64,000 nt of DNA from Undibacterium cyanobacteriorum (GTDB taxonomy: Bacteria > Pseudomonadota > Gammaproteobacteria > Burkholderiales > Burkholderiaceae_D), in contig NZ_CP133720.1 of NCBI RefSeq assembly GCF_031326225.1, positions 1,922,001 through 1,986,000 on the forward strand, written 5' to 3'. Below the pieces are notes generated by a model that was given only the letters and a program-made list of their open reading frames with translations, was not told where the DNA came from and ran no database searches. A program made the position numbers and the translations under genes. This document shows, in pieces, positions 18,731 to 26,787 of the stretch. The stretch's first letter is position 1. Every line of letters begins with the position of its first letter.

Positions 18731-18746
18731 TGGTAGAGTGATGGCA
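18731..18746 (+). promoter_or_regulatory. Possible sigma-54 promoter for fliE
   Basis: TGGTAGAGTGATGGCA has GG and GC separated by ten bases, the -24/-12 spacing of RpoN promoters, and ends about 22 bases before the fliE ATG. It departs from the consensus at several of the other positions, so this is a weak match. No comparable element was found for fliF on the other strand. Confidence 0.3.
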
Positions 18747-18768
18747 TCTGAAGAATTGGGAGATGCAC

Positions 18769-19110
18769 ATGAGTGTAGGAGGAATTGATAAGAGCCGGAT
18801 TGACGCCATGGTGCTTCAATTGAAGGCTGCTGCGGCTCGTATGGAGGCCGCGGAGGGCATTAATAAGCCTGTCGACAAACCCAACAAACTCGATTTTGCG
18901 GATGCCTTAAAGAATTCGCTTGATGCTGTCAATACTCAACAAAACCAGTCGCAAGAGTTGGGGAAGAAATTTGCAATGGGCGACGATAGCGTCAGCTTAT
19001 CTGACGTAATGATTTCTATGCAAAAGGCGAGTATTGCGTTTCAAACAACCGTGCAAGTGCGCAACAAGTTGGTTTCAGCCTATCACGATATTATGAATAT
19101 GCAAATCTAA
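18769..19110 (+). CDS. fliE: Flagellar hook-basal body protein FliE
   Basis: A 113-residue FliE, the adaptor between the MS ring/export gate and the rod. The C-terminal half has the family pattern SLSDVMISMQKASIAFQTTVQVRNKLVSAYHDIMNMQI; the N-terminal half is Ala/Lys-rich. ATG at 18769 has GGGAG six bases upstream and is preferred to the ATG at 18763. It is the only plus-strand gene of the flagellar block and is transcribed away from fliF, whereas in many bacteria it is the first gene of the fliEFGHIJ operon. Confidence 0.95.
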   Translation: MSVGGIDKSRIDAMVLQLKAAAARMEAAEGINKPVDKPNKLDFADALKNSLDAVNTQQNQSQELGKKFAMGDDSVSLSDVMISMQKASIAFQTTVQVRNKLVSAYHDIMNMQI

Positions 19111-19124
19111 GGGTATTTCCTACC

Positions 19125-19883
19125 TTAGATACCGGTGAGCCTTGCGTTGCGCTCACGTTCTAACTTCATAATGTAACGCTGCACCGCAGTGAGCGTTCGA
19201 TTGGAGAGATTCTTAAAAGCGCAGCCAACACGACGTGTCGTCTTCCCATTGAGCAGCGTCAGTTCTTGCGAGTTGCGGATTTCTAGTTGCGTCACCAGTA
19301 GGCCAATGGTCGGCAAGTCGATTTCACAGTCGTCATAAATTTTCCCAACAGTCATATCCAAGATACGACGATCGTCTAAGATCGCGATGCCGCCAGCGCT
19401 GATGTCCACCAAGTTAAAACGATTTTTTTCCAACAGACCTTCGCTCTCGATTGGGATCACGCAACGAATTGGGGTGGATACAGGGGTATTGATTCGATAG
19501 TTCTCGCGTCGTTGGAGGCGAATCACTGAATTGGGGATTGCCAAGCTCAAAGCTGCGCGGCCCTCGTACTGGGTCTGTTGCAGTTTATTGGCCGAAAACT
19601 GGATACTAATTTTATCGAGTAAACCATCAAAAAAAACCACGTTGGAAGCGACCACACGCTGATTGGCGGAATGATCTGGCGCGCTGTCGATAATGATTTG
19701 GTTGTTGCTGTCGTCGACTGCAAGAACGGAGGTGATGAAAGCTTCGCCACCATTATTGATCACCATGCTAATCAATTGAGACTTATCTTTAAAGCCTCGC
19801 AACAAAGCGATAATCTCACGTCGTGATTCAACTTGGTAAGGGCTTTGATTTTCGGTGCCGAGTGACGGTAGATTTGCTTGCAT
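19125..19883 (-). CDS. ycgR: YcgR-type flagellar brake protein (PilZ domain)
   Basis: A 252-residue protein with an N-terminal YcgR domain (about 15-120) and a C-terminal PilZ domain (about 122-245). The PilZ cyclic-di-GMP-binding residues are present: RRENYR at 125-130 and the DISAGG motif starting at residue 160. In enterobacteria YcgR binds c-di-GMP and then acts on the motor to slow rotation and bias direction. Its place at the end of the fliST cluster and convergent with fliE fits a role in motility. It follows the FlhB-like gene with a six-base gap. Confidence 0.93.
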   Translation of the reverse strand: MQANLPSLGTENQSPYQVESRREIIALLRGFKDKSQLISMVINNGGEAFITSVLAVDDSNNQIIIDSAPDHSANQRVVASNVVFFDGLLDKISIQFSANKLQQTQYEGRAALSLAIPNSVIRLQRRENYRINTPVSTPIRCVIPIESEGLLEKNRFNLVDISAGGIAILDDRRILDMTVGKIYDDCEIDLPTIGLLVTQLEIRNSQELTLLNGKTTRRVGCAFKNLSNRTLTAVQRYIMKLERERNARLTGI

Positions 19884-19889
19884 TTCTGA

Positions 19890-20207
19890 TTATGTGTTTT
19901 TTTGTGACGCCACGTGAGCCGCTGGCAATTTGGTCGTTATCTCTGTTTCAATATGGTATAGCCAAGCGAGTAGTTCTGCAACAACTGCATACAGTGCGGG
20001 AGGAATACTGTTGTCGAGATCGACTTTCATTAAAAGTGAGACAAGTTCTTTCGATTGGTGGATAAAAATACCATGCTCATTGGCACGCGCGATAATTTCT
20101 TCTGCGATGAGGCCGCGCCCTTTAGCAACGACTCGTGGCGCATCGTCATTGAGAGCATCATAGGAGAGAGCAACTGCACTCAGGGGAGGTTTTTGGGGCT
20201 CGGTCAT
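19890..20207 (-). CDS. FlhB C-terminal domain homologue (FlhX type)
   Basis: A small soluble protein of about 105 residues corresponding only to the cytoplasmic tail of FlhB. The pattern is SAVALSYD, then APRVVAKGRGLIAEEIIARANEHGI, then VDLDNSIPPALYAVVAELLAWLY. The NPTH autocleavage site of true FlhB is absent; here the equivalent region reads LNDDAPRVV. Such proteins can substitute for the cleaved FlhB tail in some bacteria and may influence export switching. ATG at 20207 overlaps the stop of the preceding FliK-like gene; a longer form would need a TTG start at 20213. Confidence 0.88.
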   Translation of the reverse strand: MTEPQKPPLSAVALSYDALNDDAPRVVAKGRGLIAEEIIARANEHGIFIHQSKELVSLLMKVDLDNSIPPALYAVVAELLAWLYHIETEITTKLPAAHVASQKNT

Positions 20208-21415
20208 GGACAAGAAACTTTCATGCTTTGTAATTTTTGACCCCGCGCATTGAGCGCATCAATCAGCGCTTTCGAGTGATCATGAAGTTCTTGAATGAGT
20301 TCAGCTGAAGCCACTTGACAGCGCACTTGACTATGATTTTCCTTGAAATCAATTTCCAACCTGATGTGCCCGAGTGTGGGGAAATCGAGTTCTATGATCG
20401 AAGTCGTCGCGGCATGTCCTTCATTTTGTTCTTGGCTTGGACTTGAATTCTTTTGTTCTTCAGAAGGTGGTGGAAAGATATGGAGCTGAAACGGGATACT
20501 CGGGCTGAGTTGCCCCTGCCAATGCAAGCCAAGTCCATCTACCAGATCAAGTTGTTGGTGGACAATTTCCGCAAGTTGTTGGTGTTGCTCGACCTTTTCG
20601 TCAGTGAGGATCGTTTCTTCAAACTGTAAATCGATTTTTCCTTGTGGTTCAAGTTTGAGCTGATCGATACTACGATTTCCATTAGCCCACTGTGCGACAT
20701 GTGCTTCGTATGACATACCACTATGGTCGATCTGCTGCTGCAATTGAATTTCGAGCCGACTCGCTAATCCTCGTGGGTTCAACTTTGCGGTCAAATCATC
20801 GGTTAGTGGAATTGAACCTTTGATGCTGAGTTTTTGTTTCGATCGTTCCGAGTCTCGCAGAACTGTTCCGATGATTTTTGCCATCTCGCTTAATTGCAAT
20901 TCGCTGCTTCTAACAGATTGAGGTGAATGGTGCGGCTCGGTGGCGTTTCCCTGACTAAGCGTTTGGTAAAGGTTGGCACCGATGGGCGCGGCGTGGGGTG
21001 TTAGTGAAGCGCTGGAATTACTTTTTGAATGGGATTCCGGTAAGGAAACTGTCACAGGAGCTGTCGTGCTTGCTTGGACTTTAGGTAAGTGGTCGACCAC
21101 CGTGGCAAGTTGCCCATTCTCAAGGGAGAAAACGGGCGAGGGGTGCAGCTGCACCAAGCTGAGATTGAGTTTTTCACCGGGTTTTGTGCCGCTCGGTAAA
21201 GCGAGTCTCAGTGGTATTTCGGCGACGTTGGCGATGTAGGTTCCATCCTTTAGTCTGCTGATGACCTCTGCATGCAGGATGGTGCCTCGGGGTAATGCCT
21301 CAAATTTTCCCAAAACTTCATTCTTGATCGCTTCGACAGTTTGTACAGCCGATGTTGGACGAACGTTAGTCGAGTTAGCGAGAGTACTGATGAGTCTTGG
21401 GAAAATGTCAGACAT
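20204..21415 (-). CDS. FliK-like hook-length control domain protein
   Basis: A 403-residue protein with a variable Ser/Pro/His-rich middle and a C-terminal Flg_hook-like domain at about 300-400, including TSIIELDFPTLGHIRLEIDFKENHSQVRCQVASAELIQEL. This resembles the FliK C-terminal domain but is diverged. It sits between fliT and the FlhB-C homologue, and all three overlap or nearly touch, so they are co-expressed. Since a full fliK is present at 11114-13315, this is a second protein of the type. Its function is not established; pairing with a FlhB-tail homologue suggests involvement in export control. Confidence 0.75.
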   Translation of the reverse strand: MSDIFPRLISTLANSTNVRPTSAVQTVEAIKNEVLGKFEALPRGTILHAEVISRLKDGTYIANVAEIPLRLALPSGTKPGEKLNLSLVQLHPSPVFSLENGQLATVVDHLPKVQASTTAPVTVSLPESHSKSNSSASLTPHAAPIGANLYQTLSQGNATEPHHSPQSVRSSELQLSEMAKIIGTVLRDSERSKQKLSIKGSIPLTDDLTAKLNPRGLASRLEIQLQQQIDHSGMSYEAHVAQWANGNRSIDQLKLEPQGKIDLQFEETILTDEKVEQHQQLAEIVHQQLDLVDGLGLHWQGQLSPSIPFQLHIFPPPSEEQKNSSPSQEQNEGHAATTSIIELDFPTLGHIRLEIDFKENHSQVRCQVASAELIQELHDHSKALIDALNARGQKLQSMKVSCP

Positions 21416-21420
21416 GTAAT

Positions 21421-21759
21421 TCAGCCCAATTGGTTCGCTCCATAACTTTCAGAGAGCTGGCGCGAATTTCGAGAGCTATTCATGAGTTTGCTCAGTTGCT
21501 GCATCCACGGTTCTGTTAAGTCGCGAATAGCCCGGTCATCAGCAAGAATTTGCTTGATGATAGAAATCTTCCTTTGCTTGAGGTCAGATGGAAGATCGGT
21601 GCTCGTGTCATGTAGTCTCAAGGTGCTGACATGCGCGCTGCAGTCTGACTCTAATTTTTGCAGTAAATCCCAATCTTCTTGACGTGCTGCTTGGAGCATG
21701 CCGGAGGTGATCACTGAAACCTTTTCATAGATCTCTAAAATTTCAAGACTATTCATCAT
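21421..21759 (-). CDS. fliT: Flagellar protein FliT (FliD chaperone)
   Basis: A 112-residue, helical, charged protein starting MMNSLEILEIYEKVSVITSGM with a central ARQEDWDLLQKLESDC segment, the usual FliT pattern. FliT keeps the cap protein FliD unfolded and delivers it to the export gate. GAGG lies seven bases before the ATG. Order fliD-fliS-fliT is canonical, and it is two bases from fliS. Confidence 0.88.
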   Translation of the reverse strand: MMNSLEILEIYEKVSVITSGMLQAARQEDWDLLQKLESDCSAHVSTLRLHDTSTDLPSDLKQRKISIIKQILADDRAIRDLTEPWMQQLSKLMNSSRNSRQLSESYGANQLG

Positions 21760-21761
21760 TC

Positions 21762-22241
21762 TTATGCCTCAAAAAAATTGGAACGGCGTGGAGCAAGAGG
21801 ATCCTGCGCTGGTACAGGAGGAGGCACGGCCGCGCTGTTGGATTTGTTATCTGGACTAATGGCTTCCCAAGCGGACTTTAGGTCACGCAATAAATTTTGG
21901 ACTTCTTTTAAGCTTTCAATTTCATTGTTCATGTTGGCATGAATCAGGCGGCTACTCATGTATTCGTAAAGTGCGTCGAGATTTTGAGCGATTTCACCAC
22001 CTATTTTTTTATCGAGGCTAGCACGCAGACCATTTTCAATAATCGCGATTGCTTTCGATATCGCATGTCCTTTCGCTGCAATATCGCCATTTGATAAATG
22101 CTGAGTGGCGTTTGCGATGGCGACAATCGCTCCATCAAATAACATGACAATAAGTTTGTGCGGGCTGGCGGAAATTACTCCCGTTTCTATTCCAACTTTG
22201 GCGTAGGCATTAGCGCCTTGATTTTGGGGGTAGCCAAACAT
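21762..22241 (-). CDS. fliS: Flagellin chaperone FliS
   Basis: A protein of about 159 residues with the FliS signatures MFGYPQNQGANAYAKVGIETG, SPHKLIVMLFDGAIVAI, and a C-terminal half with IENGLRASLDKKIGGEIAQNLDALYEYM. FliS binds the flagellin C-terminus and prevents premature polymerisation. ATG at 22241 is preferred because AAAGGA lies about seven bases upstream; ATG at 22250 is also in frame. The extra C-terminal 25 residues are Pro/Ala-rich. Confidence 0.95.
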   Translation of the reverse strand: MFGYPQNQGANAYAKVGIETGVISASPHKLIVMLFDGAIVAIANATQHLSNGDIAAKGHAISKAIAIIENGLRASLDKKIGGEIAQNLDALYEYMSSRLIHANMNNEIESLKEVQNLLRDLKSAWEAISPDNKSNSAAVPPPVPAQDPLAPRRSNFFEA

Positions 22242-22301
22242 TTTCATCATCCTTTTTTTAACTACTTACGGGCGTGTAATCTCGCTGCTCTTTGCGTTTT
22301 A

Positions 22302-24314
22302 CTATTTGCTTTGTGTTAGCGCACTCAATTGCTGTGTCAAAAATGAACTAGTCGTATTGAGGTTACTGATCGTCTTATCTAAGGCGGTGAATTGTGCTCT
22401 GTATCGTGCTTCAACATCGAACAGCCGATTGTTGAGTATCGTTTTTTGTTTATCAATTTCTTTTAAATTACGATTGATCGCATCTTTTGAACTCGCGAGG
22501 GCACCGGTACTTCCATTCGCACTGGAGAGGAGGTCGTTAAGTTGACTGGCGAATCCGCGCGAAAAATTAATGACACCTCTGGCGCCGATGGTACCTCCGT
22601 TCACCGTGAGTTTAAGTCCCTCGGTGACTGTTCCAACCGCGCCTGATAAGGTTTGTCCGCTGCCACTCGCAGTTAAGCCATTAATTGTCCCGGCAACATT
22701 GAGACCAGAAGTGCCTGAGCTCACAGATCCTGTAAGGCTGGAAATGGTCGTGCCGGTATCATTTGCGAGGATGACATTCGATGTGCTTCCATACGAATCA
22801 GAACTCAGTTTCAAAAAACCAGAACCATTGATCGATGCGCTGATTTTTAATCCAGCCGCACTAAACGTACTATTGCCATTGACTGCACTCTGAATCATGC
22901 TAGCGAGTTGCGAAGCAGAGTAGGTACCCTCGGTCAGGCTCACCGACGCCATCGTTGAATCGATCGTGAATTTGATTTTAGTGCCGGCTGCAATCGTAGT
23001 TGTGCCAGCTGTCAGATCTAGATCACCTGTTAAACTTCCTTGAGTGGCTAGGGTTGTTACATTAATGGCGTACGAGCCTTGAGTGGTATTCGAGGTTGAG
23101 CCAGCAAAGCTGACTAAGCTATCTGTCGTTTTGCCTGCAGTAGCGAATAGCCCAGCCACTTCGGAAAAATTGTTGTTAAGCGCGGCGCTTAGTTTTGCCG
23201 AATCGAGCGCCATGGTGCCATCTTTTTGAACACTGATTCCAATCGAAGAAAGGGTGGTGAGCCCACCACCAAGACCATTCACGGCTGAATTGAGCACGTT
23301 TCTAATTTGGTTTTGTACCCCGAGCGCGCCCGTATCGCCTTGCAAAATACTACCTTTCTTTGCAGCTGCATCGTAGCCGGTAAGTGCTTTGAGGCTTGTT
23401 TGTAAATCATTGTAGGCTTTTACAAATCCGTTGACGGAGTTCTGAACGCCAGCAATGTTATTGCTCAGGGAAAGCGTGCTAGAACCTGTCTTCGCTAGAT
23501 TGATGGTAGTACCTTGGATGACTCCAGTCACTGCATTCGAGGCGCTGGTAACGGCGATGCCATTTGCTGTGAGAGCAGCATTTTGACCTGTCGTTACTTC
23601 GGTCAGGTTTTGTGTCCCACTAGGGTCGTAGTTGAGTAGCGATGCAATGCTTGCATCGCCACTAACACTGATCTTGAGGCTAGAAGTAACCCCAGTTTTT
23701 GTTGAGCTCAGAACTAGGTGGTAAGGAACAGTTGCACTACCATCACCAACGATCGACGCAGTGACACCTTTACCTGCAGCGTTAATAGCATCCCGTATTC
23801 CCTGCAAGGTATTGTTGGTGCTATCGATGGAGATTTCCGCAAGTGCCTGATTCGCATCTTGGGTGAAGGTGGCTCCGGTGTAGACACCAGCACTCGATGT
23901 GCCACCGCTAATCGTGCCAAACTGTATGCTGATCGTGGTTGCTGCGCCGCTTCCGATTGGCGTATTCGTCGCTGCTTGACCGGCACTCGAAATAGATTGT
24001 GACTGCGCCAGCTTGGTAACGTTGATGTTATAGGTCCCAGGGATAGCAGACGAGGTTGTCGTTGCAGTTAATATCGTGCTATCCGATGAGCTTGCATTGA
24101 GATTCTGAAAGCTTGCTAGGTTGTACAGGCCTGGTAAGCTACTCTGAAAAGAACTTAGCGCGCTCGTTAACGTGCCGTAAGCCGTCAACTTTGCTTGATA
24201 GCTCGCTTCTTTCTTGGCTAATGTCGTTAAGGGTTGACTCTCAACTTGCATCAACTTGGTGATAAGACCGTTGACGTCGAGATTCGAGCCAATTCCTGTT
24301 GATTGAATGCCCAC
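22302..24314 (-). CDS. fliD: Flagellar filament cap protein FliD
   Basis: The filament cap (HAP2), 670 residues, starting at GTG with GAGGAG six bases upstream. FliD_N begins MGIQSTGIGSNLDVNGLITKLM; the C-terminal coiled coil has NLKEIDKQKTILNNRLFDVEARYRAQFTALDKTISNL. The family commonly runs to about 450-480 residues. The extra length is a Ser/Thr/Gly-rich central region with flagellin_IN-like strands (about residues 410-600), probably surface-exposed. The protein folds incoming flagellin at the filament tip. A sigma-28-like promoter lies just upstream. Confidence 0.96.
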   Translation of the reverse strand: MGIQSTGIGSNLDVNGLITKLMQVESQPLTTLAKKEASYQAKLTAYGTLTSALSSFQSSLPGLYNLASFQNLNASSSDSTILTATTTSSAIPGTYNINVTKLAQSQSISSAGQAATNTPIGSGAATTISIQFGTISGGTSSAGVYTGATFTQDANQALAEISIDSTNNTLQGIRDAINAAGKGVTASIVGDGSATVPYHLVLSSTKTGVTSSLKISVSGDASIASLLNYDPSGTQNLTEVTTGQNAALTANGIAVTSASNAVTGVIQGTTINLAKTGSSTLSLSNNIAGVQNSVNGFVKAYNDLQTSLKALTGYDAAAKKGSILQGDTGALGVQNQIRNVLNSAVNGLGGGLTTLSSIGISVQKDGTMALDSAKLSAALNNNFSEVAGLFATAGKTTDSLVSFAGSTSNTTQGSYAINVTTLATQGSLTGDLDLTAGTTTIAAGTKIKFTIDSTMASVSLTEGTYSASQLASMIQSAVNGNSTFSAAGLKISASINGSGFLKLSSDSYGSTSNVILANDTGTTISSLTGSVSSGTSGLNVAGTINGLTASGSGQTLSGAVGTVTEGLKLTVNGGTIGARGVINFSRGFASQLNDLLSSANGSTGALASSKDAINRNLKEIDKQKTILNNRLFDVEARYRAQFTALDKTISNLNTTSSFLTQQLSALTQSK

Positions 24315-24349
24315 CGTATGCTCCTCGTAGTTGCACGTACTTTACAACA

Positions 24350-24376
24350 GTAACGGCAGCGGCAAATCAGACTTTA
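24350..24376 (-). promoter_or_regulatory. Sigma-28 (FliA) promoter for fliD
   Basis: On the minus strand TAAAGTCT, 11 bases, GCCGTTAC. Compared with the enterobacterial consensus TAAAGTTT-N11-GCCGATAA, 13 of 16 positions match and the spacing is exact. It would start transcription about 30 bases before the fliD GTG. The downstream fliS, fliT and following genes are likely read from here. Confidence 0.75.
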
Positions 24377-24436
24377 GAAGGCGTTTTACTACTTAATTCA
24401 AAAACTTACTGCATAGGCAACTGTAAAAGTAATTCT

Positions 24437-24817
24437 TTACGCAGTTTGTTTTATTAAGAGCCCTTGAAGCTTGTCGAGTGACTTTGCAATCTCCAACGCT
24501 TCTTCACTCGGGATCTGTCGCAAGACTTCTTTAGTTTGTTGATCGACAACTTTAACTACGACGCTACCTTCGCCGCCATCGACACTAAATTCAAGATTCT
24601 GGGATGTACTTTGAATTGTTTTGTTGATCGCTTTGACCGCTTCGTTAATTTGTTCAGTCGTATAATTTTTCTGTGCTTCACCGGAGCGACTCACAGGGTT
24701 AAATGACTCAGCTGGTGCGGCGTTTTGCGTTGCTGCGACAGCTTGTGGTGCCGGCCGATCACTGGTTTGTGTGACGAGTGATGCAGAACTTGAACCACCG
24801 ATTGCTTGGATATTCAT
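24437..24817 (-). CDS. flaG: FlaG family flagellar protein
   Basis: A 126-residue FlaG. The first 60 residues are a polar linker; the folded domain at about 60-125 has EQINEAVKAINKTIQSTSQNLEFSVD, then VVKVVDQQTKEVLRQIPSEEALEIAKSLD, ending LQGLLIKQTA. FlaG influences filament length in several bacteria. It has a strong ribosome site (AAGGAGATCATC before ATG) and lies between fliC and fliD. Confidence 0.94.
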   Translation of the reverse strand: MNIQAIGGSSSASLVTQTSDRPAPQAVAATQNAAPAESFNPVSRSGEAQKNYTTEQINEAVKAINKTIQSTSQNLEFSVDGGEGSVVVKVVDQQTKEVLRQIPSEEALEIAKSLDKLQGLLIKQTA

Positions 24818-24840
24818 GATGATCTCCTTAAGCGAAAATG

Positions 24841-24865
24841 CCCCTGATCAAAAACTGACCAGGGG
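24841..24865 (-). terminator. Hairpin between fliC and flaG
   Basis: A ten-base-pair stem (CCCCTGGTCA with TGATCAGGGG on the minus strand, one G-T pair) with a five-base loop. On the minus strand it is followed by only CATTTTCG, so it may attenuate rather than end fliC transcription. Its position just after fliC fits partial termination that keeps fliC mRNA in excess over flaG. Confidence 0.5.
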
Positions 24866-24908
24866 ACTTCTTTTTTTCATCAATGTGATGTTACGGCATC
24901 ATCATTAA

Positions 24909-26396
24909 TTATCCACGGAGGAGTGCAAGTACACCCTGTGGCAACGAGTTCGCCTGAGCCAAGATCGCAGTACCTGCTTGTTGCAAGACCTGACCACGAG
25001 TCAACGCAGCTGTTTCTTGCGCGAAGTCTGCATCACGGATACGGCTACGAGATGCTGTCAAGTTTTCTGCATTGGTCTGGAGGTTCGACACAGCAGAGGA
25101 GAAACGATTCTGATATGCGCCCAAGGAAGCTCGAGATGAGTTGATGTTTTGCAAGGCAGCGTCAATCGTCGTCAAGGCCGCGGTTGCCCCGGCAGCGGTC
25201 GACAAGTTCAAGGAGGATACACCCGCACCTACCGTGACCGTTGCAGATGAGTAACCACCTGTTAAGTTCGCAGCTGTCAAACCGGTACCAGTTCCGTTAG
25301 CTAAGGTAATGCCAGCTGAGCTTGTGGAAGACAAAGAGAGCGTCGATGTTGAGATGTCCGTTGCACCAGTCGCAGATACCGTGATACCTGTATTGGCAGC
25401 AGCTGCAGCAGCATTTGTCGATGCAGTTACTGTGATATTGCGTCCGTCCGCTGCGGAAAGAGCAACCGCGCCAGTTGTTGTGTTGAAGGTCGCAGTAACA
25501 CCTGTTTGATTACTGATCGCGTTCACGGCAGCCGCGACTTGAGCACCACGTTGTGCACCAGAAGTGGAGGCGGACAACGCACCCAAGTTCACACCATTAA
25601 TTGTAATGTCGCCAGAAGCAATCGCAGTTGCGGAAGTTGATGCTGTACCAGCGATGGTAGTAGCGCCTACTGTTGCTGTTACACCAGTGCTACCACTGAT
25701 CGCATTGATTGCAGCAGCTTTCGCGATGCCGCTACCAGTCGCATTTGAGAACGAAACACCGTCCGAAGCGGATGCGCCAACTTGATAACCGTTGATTGAC
25801 AAGTCACCTGCGGACAAGGCTGTTGTTGTTACCGCGCCTGCGCCGGCAACTGTTGTTGCGTAAGAAGAACCTGCGCCCACACCCAAAGCAGAGGACTTAG
25901 CACTCGCGATCGAGGAAATTGTGATTTGATCGTTTGAAGTGCTGTTTGCACCGACTTGGAAGGTTTGTGCTGAGAAGGAGCCATCGAGCAAGTTCACACC
26001 GTTGAAGTTAGTGCTGCTGGCAACACGGTTGATCTCAGCGATAATTTGGCTTGCTTCGTTGTTCAACGCCGCACGATCAGAAGCACTGTTACTGCCGTTT
26101 GCAGATTGTACTGCGAGGTCACGAATACGTTGCAAGTTTGCACCGATTTGGCCCAACGCACCTTCAGCTGTTTGAGCGAGGGAGATACCGTCATTGGCAT
26201 TACGAGCAGCTTGATTTAAACCGCCGATTTGAGAAGTCAGACGTTCAGAGATCGCTAAACCAGCGGCGTCGTCTTTTGCGCTGTTGATGCGCAAGCCCGA
26301 AGACAAGCGCTGTAAAGATGTATTTAAGGCGCTTTGTGATGTGCTCAAATTGCGTTGGGCATTCAAAGACGCGATATTGGTATTGATGATAGACAT
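24909..26396 (-). CDS. fliC: Flagellin FliC
   Basis: The filament subunit, 495 residues from ATG at 26396, which has AGGAG seven bases upstream; the ATG at 26402 is too close to the ribosome site. D0/D1 N-terminus: MSIINTNIASLNAQRNLS and SGLRINSAKDDAAGLAISER. D0/D1 C-terminus: SRSRIRDADFAQETAALTRG and QAGTAILAQANSLPQGVLAL. The middle, about residues 170-380, is very rich in Ala, Ser, Thr and Gly. It contains repeated flagellin_IN-like modules (AAAINAISGSTGVTATV and AAAVNAISNQTGVTATF; GDLSINGYQVG and GDITINGVNLG). This exposed part is a plausible target for O-glycosylation by the adjacent gene. It is the only flagellin gene in the window. Confidence 0.98.
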   Translation of the reverse strand: MSIINTNIASLNAQRNLSTSQSALNTSLQRLSSGLRINSAKDDAAGLAISERLTSQIGGLNQAARNANDGISLAQTAEGALGQIGANLQRIRDLAVQSANGSNSASDRAALNNEASQIIAEINRVASSTNFNGVNLLDGSFSAQTFQVGANSTSNDQITISSIASAKSSALGVGAGSSYATTVAGAGAVTTTALSAGDLSINGYQVGASASDGVSFSNATGSGIAKAAAINAISGSTGVTATVGATTIAGTASTSATAIASGDITINGVNLGALSASTSGAQRGAQVAAAVNAISNQTGVTATFNTTTGAVALSAADGRNITVTASTNAAAAAANTGITVSATGATDISTSTLSLSSTSSAGITLANGTGTGLTAANLTGGYSSATVTVGAGVSSLNLSTAAGATAALTTIDAALQNINSSRASLGAYQNRFSSAVSNLQTNAENLTASRSRIRDADFAQETAALTRGQVLQQAGTAILAQANSLPQGVLALLRG

Positions 26397-26787
26397 GATC
26401 ATTCTCCTAAGTAGTTAACCAACTCGACGATTTCATCGGATTACATTCTGTCTTGTTGACCATTGCACCGTCGTTGAGTCAGGTAACGGAGGGCATTTAA
26501 AAAAATTGAGGAAATTGCTGTAAATAAATATCGATTTTTGTGCTCAAGTTTTTTGCCTAAGGTCGCTTGACGACATGTTTTTGAAATACTTAAGGGTTAA
26601 TTTGAAGATCTTTTGGGGCTCTTTTCGACTAATCTGGAGCTTCCTTTATTTGTAAAATGTTACAAAAATCAGTTGAGGAAAGTTAGTTTGTGTCTTTTTT
26701 GCATGAACATTTCTGGTTAACGCTGTTGTTCTTGTCGGGAAACAGTTGAACTGGTAAAAGTAAGGAATCGCCCACAATGAGGATGCA
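26397..26787. other. Intergenic region between fliC and the glycosyltransferase gene
   Basis: A 391-base, AT-rich divergent spacer. It holds the fliC ribosome site and the sigma-28-like promoter at 26433-26459 on the minus strand. The plus-strand gene at 26788 has GAGGATGCA just before its ATG. I found no convincing sigma-28, sigma-54 or sigma-70 element on the plus strand and no open frame worth calling. Confidence 0.6.
26433..26459 (-). promoter_or_regulatory. Candidate sigma-28 (FliA) promoter for fliC
   Basis: On the minus strand TCAA, 15 bases, TCCGATGA. The -10 matches GCCGATAA at six of eight positions and the core -35 TAAA at three of four, with the exact 15-base spacing. It would start transcription about 30 bases before the fliC ATG, the same geometry as at fliD. 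Confidence 0.6.

Noticed and set aside
22570..22893. Plus-strand open frame of 107 codons inside fliD
   Set aside because: It lies antisense within the Ser/Thr-rich region of FliD; composition is the mirror of that coding sequence and there is no ribosome site or family resemblance.
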